Notes under the pieces: model-generated
Database searches by the model: none
The model's input: only the letters and a program-made list of their open reading frames with translations
Told to the model about the DNA's origin: nothing
Program-made: the position numbers and the translations under genes
Shown here: positions 8,550-16,817 of the stretch, piece by piece
How positions within the stretch are numbered: position 1 is the first letter of the stretch
How the letters are laid out: the number at the start of each line of letters is the position of its first letter
Source of the DNA: Hyphococcus aureus
GTDB taxonomy: Bacteria; Pseudomonadota; Alphaproteobacteria; Caulobacterales; Parvularculaceae
Reading direction: 5' to 3'
NCBI RefSeq assembly: GCF_042643165.1
Contig: NZ_JBHRSH010000001.1
Span: 1,984,001-2,048,000 of the forward strand
DNA: 64,000 nucleotides

Positions 8550-9311
8550 TTAGAAGGGCGAGACCATATCGATAATCTGCTGGCCGTAACGCGCGCGCTG
8601 CATGTCAGAGATCTGTCCCCGGCCGCCATAGGAAATGCGCGCATCAGCGATTTTGTCATAGGTGATCGTATTATTGCGGGCGATGTCTTCAGGGCGGATG
8701 ATTCCGGCGACGAGAAGTTCACGCAACTCGTAGTTCACTCGAATCTCCTGACTGCCAGTGATCGCGAGATGCCCATTAGGCAACTCATTAATCACTGTTG
8801 CGGCAACGCGCAGGGTGATTTTTTCCTCACGCTTGATTTGTCCATCACCTGACGAAGACGTCCCGGAGCTTGTTCCAATCGCGGGATCAAGGGTGGCGCC
8901 ATTTGGCAAAATGTCTTCTGCGAGTGAGTTGAGTCCGAACAAATTTGACACCGCCATATCGTCGGAAGAACTGCGCGAACGTGTTGTGGAATTCTTGATT
9001 TCCGCTTCCTCATCGATCTCGATGACCACAGTGACGATATCTCCCATGGAGCGAGCACGGCGGTCGCCGAAGAGAGATGAGGGGCCGGAGCGCCAGAGAG
9101 ACGCTGTCGTTATTTTTGCATCGGTTGGGTGCTCGGCCTTTGGCGGCACGTCATAACGGCGCGGATCGGGAGCCGGCATGGGATTGCGCATATCACCCAC
9201 CGGAGAGATGCTCGGCGGATTGAACATGTGGTCAAGACGTGACGAGCAGCCGCCTACAGTCAGGAGTGGCGCCAGCATGAGAACGGTCAGGAGCAAAAGT
9301 TTTCTGGTCAT
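8550..9311 (-). CDS. flgH: Flagellar L-ring protein FlgH
   Basis: A 253-residue outer-membrane lipoprotein that forms the L ring around the flagellar rod. The lipobox is LLTVGGC with the lipidated cysteine at residue 22. The conserved regions SLFGDRRARSMGDIVTVVIE, KREEKITLRVAATVINELPN, GHLAITGSQEIRVNYELREL and the terminal ARYGQQIIDMVSPF are all present, so the protein is complete. Its start overlaps the end of flgA by four bases (ATGA). It would assemble with FlgI, which is not in this window. Confidence 0.96.
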   Translation of the reverse strand: MTRKLLLLTVLMLAPLLTVGGCSSRLDHMFNPPSISPVGDMRNPMPAPDPRRYDVPPKAEHPTDAKITTASLWRSGPSSLFGDRRARSMGDIVTVVIEIDEEAEIKNSTTRSRSSSDDMAVSNLFGLNSLAEDILPNGATLDPAIGTSSGTSSSGDGQIKREEKITLRVAATVINELPNGHLAITGSQEIRVNYELRELLVAGIIRPEDIARNNTITYDKIADARISYGGRGQISDMQRARYGQQIIDMVSPF

Positions 9312-9820
9312 TGCGTCACCGCTTTGTTCGGGCCGGTAATAACGGCTGTCAGGATTATTCTGGAACTCATATTCATGACGCGCACACTGTCGCCAACGGC
9401 GCCAGCGTCGAGTGCGCGGCCTTCCGTAGAGATCATGAGCGGGCCGCGCACGAATTCAAGTTGAACAATTGCGTTGCGGGTCACAACGGTAGGGGGGCCT
9501 ACATCGTTCGGCGATAAGGTTTTTCCTTGGTAGATCGCGCGCTTGAGCTCAAGACCCACAAAAAGGTCGAGGGCGTTGGCGTTGTCGCCTTCAACCAGGA
9601 GATCAGAGCTGTGCAGCACCGACCCAGCGCGCAGATTTTGCGCCGCGCGGACAACGGTTGGTTTTTTTCCCTGCGGCAGCACAGACGTCATAAGAAGATC
9701 GTCCGCCGCCGCGCGTGAAGCCTGGGGCGTCGTGACGGCTGCGACTTGCTGTTGCGCGCCCGCCGGCGCACCGAGCGCAGCTGTAAGAGCGATGGCGGAA
9801 AGAGTGTGTTTCATGTCCAT
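9308..9820 (-). CDS. flgA: Flagellar P-ring assembly chaperone FlgA
   Basis: A 170-residue periplasmic protein with a signal peptide ending near GAPAGA. FlgA helps FlgI assemble into the P ring. A SAF-like domain covers residues 55-165, with RAAQNLRAGSVLHSSDL, and the typical C-terminal stretch containing VTRNAIVQLEFVRGPLMIS and ALDAGAVGDSVRVMN. The ATG overlaps the flgG stop (TAATG), so it is coupled to flgG and, by ATGA, to flgH. Confidence 0.93.
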   Translation of the reverse strand: MDMKHTLSAIALTAALGAPAGAQQQVAAVTTPQASRAAADDLLMTSVLPQGKKPTVVRAAQNLRAGSVLHSSDLLVEGDNANALDLFVGLELKRAIYQGKTLSPNDVGPPTVVTRNAIVQLEFVRGPLMISTEGRALDAGAVGDSVRVMNMSSRIILTAVITGPNKAVTQ

Positions 9821-10605
9821 TACCGGATCCGTGTCGCCGAGCTGAGCATTTCGTCAGCAGCGGAGATCACTTTTGAATTGAGTTCGTACCCGCGTTGCGC
9901 CTCGATCATGTCAGCGATCTGCGCAACGACGTCGACAGAGCTTTCTTCCAGGAAACCCTGGCGGAGCGTGCCACGGCCATCGAGACCGGGCTCTCCCTGA
10001 AGCGGCGAGCCCGAGGCTTGGGTCTCGCGATAGAGGTTGCCGCCGAGCGCTTCGAGGCCCTTTTCATTGACGAATGTGGTCAGCGTAAGCGTGCCAATCT
10101 GCTGTCCAGCGGTCTGACCGTCAAAATAGACAAAGACTTCGCCGCTATTATTGATGGTGATCGAGCGCGCATCCTGAGGAATAGTGATATTGCCCGCGAG
10201 CGGATAGCCGTCATTGTTGACGATCAGACCTTCGCCGGTTTTCTTGAACGTGCCGTCGCGTGTGAAAGCCGGGTCGCCTGAAGGCAGGGTCACTTCGAAA
10301 TAGCCATGACCTTCAACAGCGAGATCAAGGTCGCCGCCGGTCTGGCGCAGGGAGCCTTGCGCGTGATTGACGGATACCGCGGCCGTTCTGACGCCAAGTC
10401 CAATTTCTACACCGGAAGGCACGACAAGACCTGTCGAAGACGAGATTGCCCCCGGCGCGCGTAATTGTTGATAATGAAGATCGGCGAATTCAGCGCGCCG
10501 CGCATCATAGGCGGTCGTGCTCATATTCGCGATATTGTTCGACACGACTTCGACGCGCTTTTGCTGTGCGTCCATACCTGTGGCGGCGATTCTCAGAGCC
10601 TGCAT
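9820..10605 (-). CDS. flgG: Flagellar distal rod protein FlgG
   Basis: A 261-residue FlgG, the distal rod subunit exported by the flagellar secretion system. It has the N-terminal rod signature (LRIAATGMDAQQKRVEVVSN followed by NIANMSTTAYD), the central FlgG-specific region with LPSGDPAFTRDGTFKKTGEG, and the C-terminal helix ending in EAQRGYELNSKVISAADEML. Length matches the family's usual 260-262. A near-perfect AAGGAGG ribosome site precedes the ATG. It follows flgF with a 30-base gap. Confidence 0.97.
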   Translation of the reverse strand: MQALRIAATGMDAQQKRVEVVSNNIANMSTTAYDARRAEFADLHYQQLRAPGAISSSTGLVVPSGVEIGLGVRTAAVSVNHAQGSLRQTGGDLDLAVEGHGYFEVTLPSGDPAFTRDGTFKKTGEGLIVNNDGYPLAGNITIPQDARSITINNSGEVFVYFDGQTAGQQIGTLTLTTFVNEKGLEALGGNLYRETQASGSPLQGEPGLDGRGTLRQGFLEESSVDVVAQIADMIEAQRGYELNSKVISAADEMLSSATRIR

Positions 10606-10635
10606 GTTATGGCCTCCTTAAAAATTTGTGCGCCT

Positions 10636-11352
10636 TTAGCGGCGTCTCATAGCTTCTACGGTTTTCGCGATCCGCTCATCTTCATCCTGCATGAGCTGTT
10701 GGTTGAGCTCATAGGCGCGTTGCACCTCAATCAGGCGAGAGACCTCGATAACTGCATTGACGTTCGATCCTTCAATGAAGCCCTGGCGAATTTTGGCGAA
10801 TTCAACCGGCTGATAGTCCTCATCCGAGCGCAAGAAATTGTCGCCTTCACGGGCGAGGGCGGTCGGAGAGGCGTTTACAACACCGAGCTTGCCGATCGGC
10901 GCGCCATCGGCTGCGATCGTCCCGTCTGGCGCGATTGTGATATTGTTGGCGCCGGCGGGAATGGCGACCGGCGAGCCGCCATCGCCAAGCACGCGATTGC
11001 CGTCTTGCGTAACCAGTTGGCCCTCGGCGTCAACAAGGAAACTTCCCATGCGCGTCAGGCGTTCTCCGCGCGGCGTTTCGATGAGAAAATAGCCTTCGCC
11101 GTCAATGGCGACATCGAAAGCAGACCCTGTGCTGGCGAGGGAGCCTTGAGTCGTATCGAAAAAGTGCCCCGCGACATTGGATTGCGACAGGGAGCGATCC
11201 TGGGTTTCCAGGCGTTGAACATATTCCGAGAAGACATAGCCTTCACGGCGATAGCCTGCGGTGGACGCATTCGCGATGTTATTCGCGATGGAGTTCATTT
11301 CCTTCATGAGGCCCGCCTGTTTGGAAAGGGCGGTGTAAACGGCGTTGCTCAT
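10636..11352 (-). CDS. flgF: Flagellar proximal rod protein FlgF
   Basis: A 238-residue FlgF, a proximal rod subunit. It shares the rod/hook fold with FlgG: the N-terminal helix with MKEMNSIANNIANASTAGYR, a central beta region with GEGYFLIETPRGERLTRMGS, and the C-terminal helix with EVSRLIEVQRAYELNQQLM. The start overlaps the stop of the large upstream periplasmic protein by four bases (ATGA) and follows AGGAGACGG. In sequence it is shorter than FlgG, as usual for FlgF. Confidence 0.95.
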   Translation of the reverse strand: MSNAVYTALSKQAGLMKEMNSIANNIANASTAGYRREGYVFSEYVQRLETQDRSLSQSNVAGHFFDTTQGSLASTGSAFDVAIDGEGYFLIETPRGERLTRMGSFLVDAEGQLVTQDGNRVLGDGGSPVAIPAGANNITIAPDGTIAADGAPIGKLGVVNASPTALAREGDNFLRSDEDYQPVEFAKIRQGFIEGSNVNAVIEVSRLIEVQRAYELNQQLMQDEDERIAKTVEAMRRR

Positions 11353-13778
11353 CGTCCGTCTCCTGTAGCGGCTTCAAGGCCGCGCTCCATAAAGTCTGTT
11401 TCTTTTTTTACGCCCGTCGTGAAGTCGGCGAGAATATCGATCGCGCGCACGCTAACCGCAGGCGCGGTTTTAAACATGTGAGTTAGAGCCGCGAGCGTTT
11501 CCGGATCATCGACAAGGGCTTCGCGCGCCGCCAACGGCAATGTGTCGGCGCCGCTATTAAGTGCTGCGAGCGCTGCCCGCGACGCGGCGGCGGGTTTGCG
11601 TTCTTTTTTTGGTACGGCGTTGAACGCGGCGGTCGCTAGCGACCAATCGCCTGCGCGCCAGGCTGTATTGGCGAATTCATTATCGGCTTCGCCGCGACGA
11701 AGTGAAGATTTGATCAGCGCGATGGCCCCTGCGCGGTCATTGAGGCGTTCATGAGATTTAGCGGCGACGACTCCAAGATCAGCGCTCATAGCGCCTTCAT
11801 CAGCGATGGCGAGGGCGCCATGCGGGTCTCCGCTATTGAGATGGGACAGGGCGCGGACGGCGTCTGCGTCCGCGCGCCATTTTTCAGGTATTCCGGAAAG
11901 CGCTTCGCCCACGAGATCATTCGCGCCATAGGCGGCGAGTTCACGCGCAACGGCGATGTTGAGATCGCCATTATCTTTGACATCCACAAATTCACGATGG
12001 TGAAAAAACGCAGAAACTGCGGTGAGGCGGGTCTTCGCCTCGCCCATAAGGCCATTCATGATAATAGACTGGGCGAGGGCGCGGCTCGCGCCTTCAGCGC
12101 CTGGTGCGGCCTGCGCAGCCGCTTCAAGTACAGCGATACCTTCACGAAGACGGCCAGCGGTCACGAGGGCTTTTGCTCCCGTAAAGGAGGCACGCGCTTC
12201 TGCAAGTGATGAATTGCGCCGTCCGCTTTGTGCGGCGACATCGTCGAGAAAGCCTTCATAAGCAATGTCAGCGCGGTTTTCATAGTCGTCAGCAAGGATT
12301 GAAAGTGCCTTCGCCTGTAAAGGCCCGGGAGTTTGCGCGATTTTTTTTAGCTCTTCCGTGATGACTGGCGCCGGGCTGTGGCCCGCTTTCGCGTTCTGCG
12401 CCTCGGAGTGTGTGTCCGCGCCGTGACTATCGTCATCCTGACCAGCGTCAGCAAGATGGGCGGCGAGCGTATTTTCCATAATAGCTAGGGCCGGGCTGCG
12501 GTCACGGCCGCGGGCGGCTTTCGCTACCTCATAGAATTCTTTTGCAATTGTCAGTTCATCGCGCTCAATAGCGTTGAGGCCAAGCCATTCGGCGAGCGGC
12601 GCGCGTAGCTCGCGCGTCACAGGTTTAAGCGCAGAGAGGTGCTTTTCCTGCATCGTTACGACACGATCGTCGTCAATTGATGCGGAGGCTGCGAAAGCAA
12701 GCTCGCCAAAGGGGCCGCATTCGCGGTGCTGGGCAAGAATGCGTGATGCGCGCGGGCGCGATCCGGCAGCGAGATCGGAAAGACCGGCCGCCATGGCCAT
12801 ATCGCGATTTCCGGCGCTGGCGAGCGGAGAGGCGATGGCGCTGGCTTCTTCGAAAAAACCGATTTGGATATAGGCGAGGGCGAGTGTAGCAGCAATTTCT
12901 GCTCGGTCGTCCTCTGTGATGCTTTCATCGAATTTCCGGCGTAAATTTGCTATCGCCGAAAAGTCGAGGGCGCCGTCTTCCGGTTCATGAAAAAGAGAAG
13001 GGTCGGCGCAATTCTCATCGGCGAGATGTTCGGCCATGACGAGAGGTTGTGGCGGTCCGTCAGCCAGGGAGGGTCCATGCTCTAATGGACCTTGGTGGTC
13101 GTCGTCTCCATGTGTTTTCTCTGCGACATGTTCAGGCAAAGGGGCGGCTTGAGGATTGGGCGCAGGGGGTGTCTCATGGGCAGAGGAAGGCGTGTGCGCA
13201 GCGGAAATCGCTTCAACAGCGGCATGTTGCTCCTCTGCATTTTTATCATCAGACTTTAGCTGGACGACGCCCTGGTGGCGCGCTTCCGCGAGGAGAGCGA
13301 TCATGCGATCGCGGGCTTCGCGCATGGATTCAGGCGTTCCGGAAACGGTGTTCCGGGCGGCTTCAGATACGGGTTCTGTCGGCGTCTCTTCTTCAACAAG
13401 GGTTACAGGCGCTTCGTTGAAAATATCGATGACAATCGAGTTTCCAGCGCTCTTCGATGTGCGCACTGGACAGTCGCAAGTCAGGGTCAGCACCAGCGCC
13501 CGGGTTTCGTCCGTATCGAGGATACGCGCATTGAGAACGCGGTGCGCCTTGCGTTTGTCAATAATATCACCGAGTTCAAAAGAGTAGTCTTTGCTCGGAA
13601 AGGTGATCTCGATCTTGCGGTCGGAAGTGGCGATTTTCCAGTCTTCGGGCGCCTTGGGGATCACAAGGCGGGAATAGTCACCATGTTCTCCGGCCCGTAC
13701 AGGCAAGGTTTCACCCGCAGCAGAAGCCGCAGCGGGAGCAAGCAAAACGAGCAGAGAAAGAAGCGTGCGAGAAATCAT
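11349..13778 (-). CDS. Large secreted repeat protein coupled to motA (unknown function)
   Basis: An 809-residue protein with a signal peptide (cleavage near AAASAAG). Residues 25-125 form a beta-rich region that recalls AMIN-like or secretin-associated folds (for example VLTLTCDCPVRTSKSAGNS, with two cysteines). After a linker rich in His, Pro and Glu (150-265), the rest is helical with the Ala/Leu-rich spacing of TPR-like repeats. It starts four bases inside motA and ends four bases inside flgF, so it is made together with the motor and rod. No MotB is present here. Rhizobial MotC is a periplasmic protein encoded beside motility genes and could be an analogue, but I cannot show homology. Confidence 0.7.
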   Translation of the reverse strand: MISRTLLSLLVLLAPAAASAAGETLPVRAGEHGDYSRLVIPKAPEDWKIATSDRKIEITFPSKDYSFELGDIIDKRKAHRVLNARILDTDETRALVLTLTCDCPVRTSKSAGNSIVIDIFNEAPVTLVEEETPTEPVSEAARNTVSGTPESMREARDRMIALLAEARHQGVVQLKSDDKNAEEQHAAVEAISAAHTPSSAHETPPAPNPQAAPLPEHVAEKTHGDDDHQGPLEHGPSLADGPPQPLVMAEHLADENCADPSLFHEPEDGALDFSAIANLRRKFDESITEDDRAEIAATLALAYIQIGFFEEASAIASPLASAGNRDMAMAAGLSDLAAGSRPRASRILAQHRECGPFGELAFAASASIDDDRVVTMQEKHLSALKPVTRELRAPLAEWLGLNAIERDELTIAKEFYEVAKAARGRDRSPALAIMENTLAAHLADAGQDDDSHGADTHSEAQNAKAGHSPAPVITEELKKIAQTPGPLQAKALSILADDYENRADIAYEGFLDDVAAQSGRRNSSLAEARASFTGAKALVTAGRLREGIAVLEAAAQAAPGAEGASRALAQSIIMNGLMGEAKTRLTAVSAFFHHREFVDVKDNGDLNIAVARELAAYGANDLVGEALSGIPEKWRADADAVRALSHLNSGDPHGALAIADEGAMSADLGVVAAKSHERLNDRAGAIALIKSSLRRGEADNEFANTAWRAGDWSLATAAFNAVPKKERKPAAASRAALAALNSGADTLPLAAREALVDDPETLAALTHMFKTAPAVSVRAIDILADFTTGVKKETDFMERGLEAATGDGR

Positions 13779-14644
13779 GCGGCCTCCTTCTTCAATTGCT
13801 TCAAGGCTTCATCCATATCGGAGAAACCGGGGCGGTCATGGCCTGGAATGTTTCGGCGCGCGACCTCGACGCACATTTGCGGTGTGTGCATCTGGAGATG
13901 GGCGACAATGCATTCCCTGATAAGTTTGTAAAATCCCTGTTCCTGCTCGTTCACTGCAAGGGTTCGCGTCGCCAGCGGGCCGACGATTGAGTAAGCGAGG
14001 AACACGCCAAGAAATGTACCGACCAGCGCGCCACCAATCATCAGACCGAGAACTTCGGGCGGCTTGTCGATGGACGCCATTGTTTTGATAACGCCGAGCA
14101 CGGCCGCGACAATCCCGAGTGCGGGAAGGGCGTCGGCGATATTGGTCAAGGCATGACCGCCATGCATGCTTTCGTGATGCATCGCGTCGAGTTGTTTCTC
14201 GAGCAGATCTTCAACCTGGTGCGGGTTGTCGAAATTCATCAGGATCGAGCGGATGGTGTCGCAGATGATGTCGCTGGCGTCATGGTCCTTGGCGATCTTC
14301 GGATAGCGTTGAAAGATCGTAGACTCCTCTGGGTTTTCGATATGCGCTTCCGCCTGAACAGGGCTTTCCTTAGCAACGCGAAGAAGTTCGTACATGAGAC
14401 ACAGAAGGTCCTGATAGTCTTTCTTCTTCCACTTTGGGCCGGTGAGCGCTTTCATGATGTCGCCGCCGGTATGTTTGATGGTGGCGAAGTCGTTGCTGAC
14501 TACAAAGGCGCCGACAGCAGCGCCGCCGATCGCCATCAATTCGTGCGGCAAAGCGTGGAGAATAATCTCCATCTTGCCGCCAGCCATAATATAGCTGCCG
14601 AACACCATGCCGATCGTAATGAGGATGCCGAGGATTGGTCCCAT
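13775..14644 (-). CDS. motA: Flagellar motor stator protein MotA
   Basis: A 289-residue MotA, the four-helix membrane subunit of the proton-driven stator. Membrane segments are visible at residues about 3-20, 35-52, 170-190 and 200-222, with the large cytoplasmic loop between the second and third containing charged residues that contact FliG. The third-to-fourth helix segment with ALPALGIVAAVLGVIKTM and GALVGTFLGVFLAY is diagnostic. No motB lies next to it; the following overlapping gene encodes a large periplasmic protein. The ribosome site is weak. Confidence 0.95.
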   Translation of the reverse strand: MGPILGILITIGMVFGSYIMAGGKMEIILHALPHELMAIGGAAVGAFVVSNDFATIKHTGGDIMKALTGPKWKKKDYQDLLCLMYELLRVAKESPVQAEAHIENPEESTIFQRYPKIAKDHDASDIICDTIRSILMNFDNPHQVEDLLEKQLDAMHHESMHGGHALTNIADALPALGIVAAVLGVIKTMASIDKPPEVLGLMIGGALVGTFLGVFLAYSIVGPLATRTLAVNEQEQGFYKLIRECIVAHLQMHTPQMCVEVARRNIPGHDRPGFSDMDEALKQLKKEAA

Positions 14645-14741
14645 TTGTGCCCGCTTGAACCGCTTTAACCGTAAACAATTTTAATTTTTGGCTTAATAAG
14701 TGTTTCACGAAGAAGTTAATCTTCACTGAAACCCGCAAGTT

Positions 14742-15281
14742 TTATTGGTCGGTCTGGTTGCGGTTCGCGAGAATGACGCTGACGAGATAAGCTTTTTGAG
14801 CGTCCATATTTGCAACAACAAGCGCCGCCTGTTCACTGTTCATTGACGAAATCAAGCCAGCAGCGAACTTTGCGTCCATCTCATTGATGATCTCTCCGGC
14901 CTGAGCAGGCTTCATCCCCTCATAAATAGCGGCGAGTTTTTGAATGTCTGCGCTACGCGCATCCTGAACGACAGTGATTTTTTCCTGCAGATCTTCGTTT
15001 GCGCCTTCGAGCTCTGCTAGGCGCTTTTCGATCTGTGCTTCATAGGTTTTCAATTCCGCCTCGCGGTCAGCAATGGCGAGCTCGCGCGTATCAAGCGAAT
15101 ACATTCTGTCTTTCACTGCAGCCGCAAGATCCCCGTCGATACAGGAAGCAACACCGGCGATTTCGCCTTCTTTAGGAAAGGCGCCAGTCTTGGCGGCCGT
15201 TTCCGACGCCAGAACAGCGATGCGTCCCACAAAGGAGCCAAAAAAGACCAGCCCCAGGACAAGTAGCGCTCTCGTCTTCAT
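14742..15281 (-). CDS. MotE-like periplasmic motility protein
   Basis: A 179-residue protein with an N-terminal hydrophobic signal or anchor (residues 4-25), a long coiled coil (65-115, LDTRELAIADREAELKTYEA and following), and a C-terminal MgtE-N-like helical domain with IYEGMKPAQAGEIINEMDA and LISSMNSEQAALVVANMD. This is the architecture of MotE, described in rhizobia as a periplasmic chaperone for MotC. It lies directly after a DUF6468 gene (three bases) and 97 bases before motA, supporting a motor role. Confidence 0.75.
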   Translation of the reverse strand: MKTRALLVLGLVFFGSFVGRIAVLASETAAKTGAFPKEGEIAGVASCIDGDLAAAVKDRMYSLDTRELAIADREAELKTYEAQIEKRLAELEGANEDLQEKITVVQDARSADIQKLAAIYEGMKPAQAGEIINEMDAKFAAGLISSMNSEQAALVVANMDAQKAYLVSVILANRNQTDQ

Positions 15282-15284
15282 GAT

Positions 15285-15896
15285 TTACCCAGCGAGCTTT
15301 TTCATTTTGCGTTGATTGCGCGCCTGCATCAGCACCGCCGTCACTTTTGAGGTGGTTTTGGGCTTGGCTCGGGCTTGCGCTGTTTTCGCGGTGAGTTCTT
15401 GTTCATCGTCATCATCAAGATAAGCGATGTCCTCATCACCGCGTCCATTCGGCGTCATTCTTGCGCCGGGACCGCCCGGATCAGGATTGTCCACAAGGAA
15501 GAAATCAATTTGTTCATCAAGGCGTTCTTGAAGCTCTCTGGCCTTGGCGAGGCGCGCTTCGAGTTCAGCGGCGGCTTTACTAGATGCTTCGTTGACATCA
15601 TGGATGGCTATTTCAGCGAGCTCGGAAATGACGTCGATCATTTCAGTAAGCTGCGGCAGGATTTCCTTGGTTTCCTCAATCAGCGGCGTCAGTTCGTTGA
15701 TGCTTTCAGCGCTCGATTCTTTGGCGAGCGTCACTGTGGCGCGCGCCTGGTCCACCGTATGCGACATAGTGGCGATTGTCGCGCCGAGGCCCTTTTCCGT
15801 ACTCTTTAACGCTTCGAGCTTGCGGCTGAGGATGAAGCAATAAAATGTTGCGGCGCCGGAAGCGGCGAGCAACATAAAGTCGATGATCATCTCCAT
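15285..15896 (-). CDS. DUF6468 family flagellar protein
   Basis: A 203-residue protein with one N-terminal membrane helix (residues 5-24), then a coiled coil rich in Glu, Ala and Leu (30-120), and a basic C-terminal tail. This matches the DUF6468 family, which recurs between fliL and motE in alphaproteobacterial flagellar clusters. Its molecular job is not known to me. It is preceded by AAGAGG at good distance from the ATG and lies 11 bases after the longer FliL gene, so the two are in one operon. Confidence 0.75.
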   Translation of the reverse strand: MEMIIDFMLLAASGAATFYCFILSRKLEALKSTEKGLGATIATMSHTVDQARATVTLAKESSAESINELTPLIEETKEILPQLTEMIDVISELAEIAIHDVNEASSKAAAELEARLAKARELQERLDEQIDFFLVDNPDPGGPGARMTPNGRGDEDIAYLDDDDEQELTAKTAQARAKPKTTSKVTAVLMQARNQRKMKKLAG

Positions 15897-15907
15897 TTGA
15901 ATGCCTC

Positions 15908-16720
15908 TTAAGTTAGTATGAATTCAGTGAAAAGGACGTTCGTCACCGAAGCGTCCGGAACAATAACGCGAATGCGCCGAAGGATTTGCGCGCGAAGACG
16001 CGACATGGAGGAAGGGTCTTCAAGCACTGTGTGATCCACAGAGCGCAAATAGGTATTCAGGACGTCCTGAACGTAAAAGCTGTTAGCCAAAAGAATTTCC
16101 GCGCCTTCATCATCGGTTTCGAAGACGAGAGAAACGCGAAGATGTTTCGACCGGCCTATAGGCTGGATTGAAATCACCATTGGCTCGAGAACGAGAAAAG
16201 TCGCATGTTCGGAGTGCTGAACTGCGCCTAACGGTTTTACTGTGCTTTCAACGGCCTCACCGCCGCCATGGCCCCCGCCGCCTTTTGCTTTGTCGGCTTT
16301 TTTCTTTTTCTTGTCGTCTTCGCCGTGTTCTTCGGCAGGACATTCCTCGATGGGTGCTGCGTCTTCGCCACTGTCGCCATGCTCAGATGCTTCACCATGG
16401 TCATCGCTATGGGATTGCGTAGCGGCGTGACCATCATCTTGGCCGCTATCATGTTCGTTGCCATGACCTTCTTCGCCGCTTTCGGTTGCATCGATGCAGG
16501 CTGGATTAATCTCTTTGGCGCTTGGCGTCAGGACAAAGGCCGCCCCGCCGGCGACACCAGCCGCGACAACTGCCGCTGCGACCATGGGGATGAGGCCCAG
16601 CCCTTTACTTTTGGGCGCAGCTTCATCTTCCCCGGCTTGCGCTTCAAGCTCGCCGAGATCAAGATCCAATGCTATGGGCGTAACGTCTGACAAAAGAAGC
16701 GCCTTAAGGTTTCTTGGCAC
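15908..16720 (-). CDS. fliL: FliL family protein, long copy
   Basis: A 270-residue FliL-type protein: a cytosolic leader (1-40), one membrane helix (45-66), a long low-complexity linker (70-160) and a C-terminal FliL domain (170-270) with HLRVSLVFETDDEGAEILLA and a VQDVLNTYLRSV helix. The linker is extremely rich in His, Asp, Glu and Gly and carries two cysteines (in NPACID and EECPAEE), unusual for this family. The start is GTG without a clear ribosome site, so the true start could be a few codons later. This is the second FliL of the window. Confidence 0.82.
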   Translation of the reverse strand: MPRNLKALLLSDVTPIALDLDLGELEAQAGEDEAAPKSKGLGLIPMVAAAVVAAGVAGGAAFVLTPSAKEINPACIDATESGEEGHGNEHDSGQDDGHAATQSHSDDHGEASEHGDSGEDAAPIEECPAEEHGEDDKKKKKADKAKGGGGHGGGEAVESTVKPLGAVQHSEHATFLVLEPMVISIQPIGRSKHLRVSLVFETDDEGAEILLANSFYVQDVLNTYLRSVDHTVLEDPSSMSRLRAQILRRIRVIVPDASVTNVLFTEFILT

Positions 16721-16817
16721 ACCATAGACGCTGAGACGTAAACGCTTATTTAATCAAACCCCCGGAAATTAACCAAGAAATTTCAGGAATGCGTTTTCTG
16801 CGCATCTCCCATCACCG

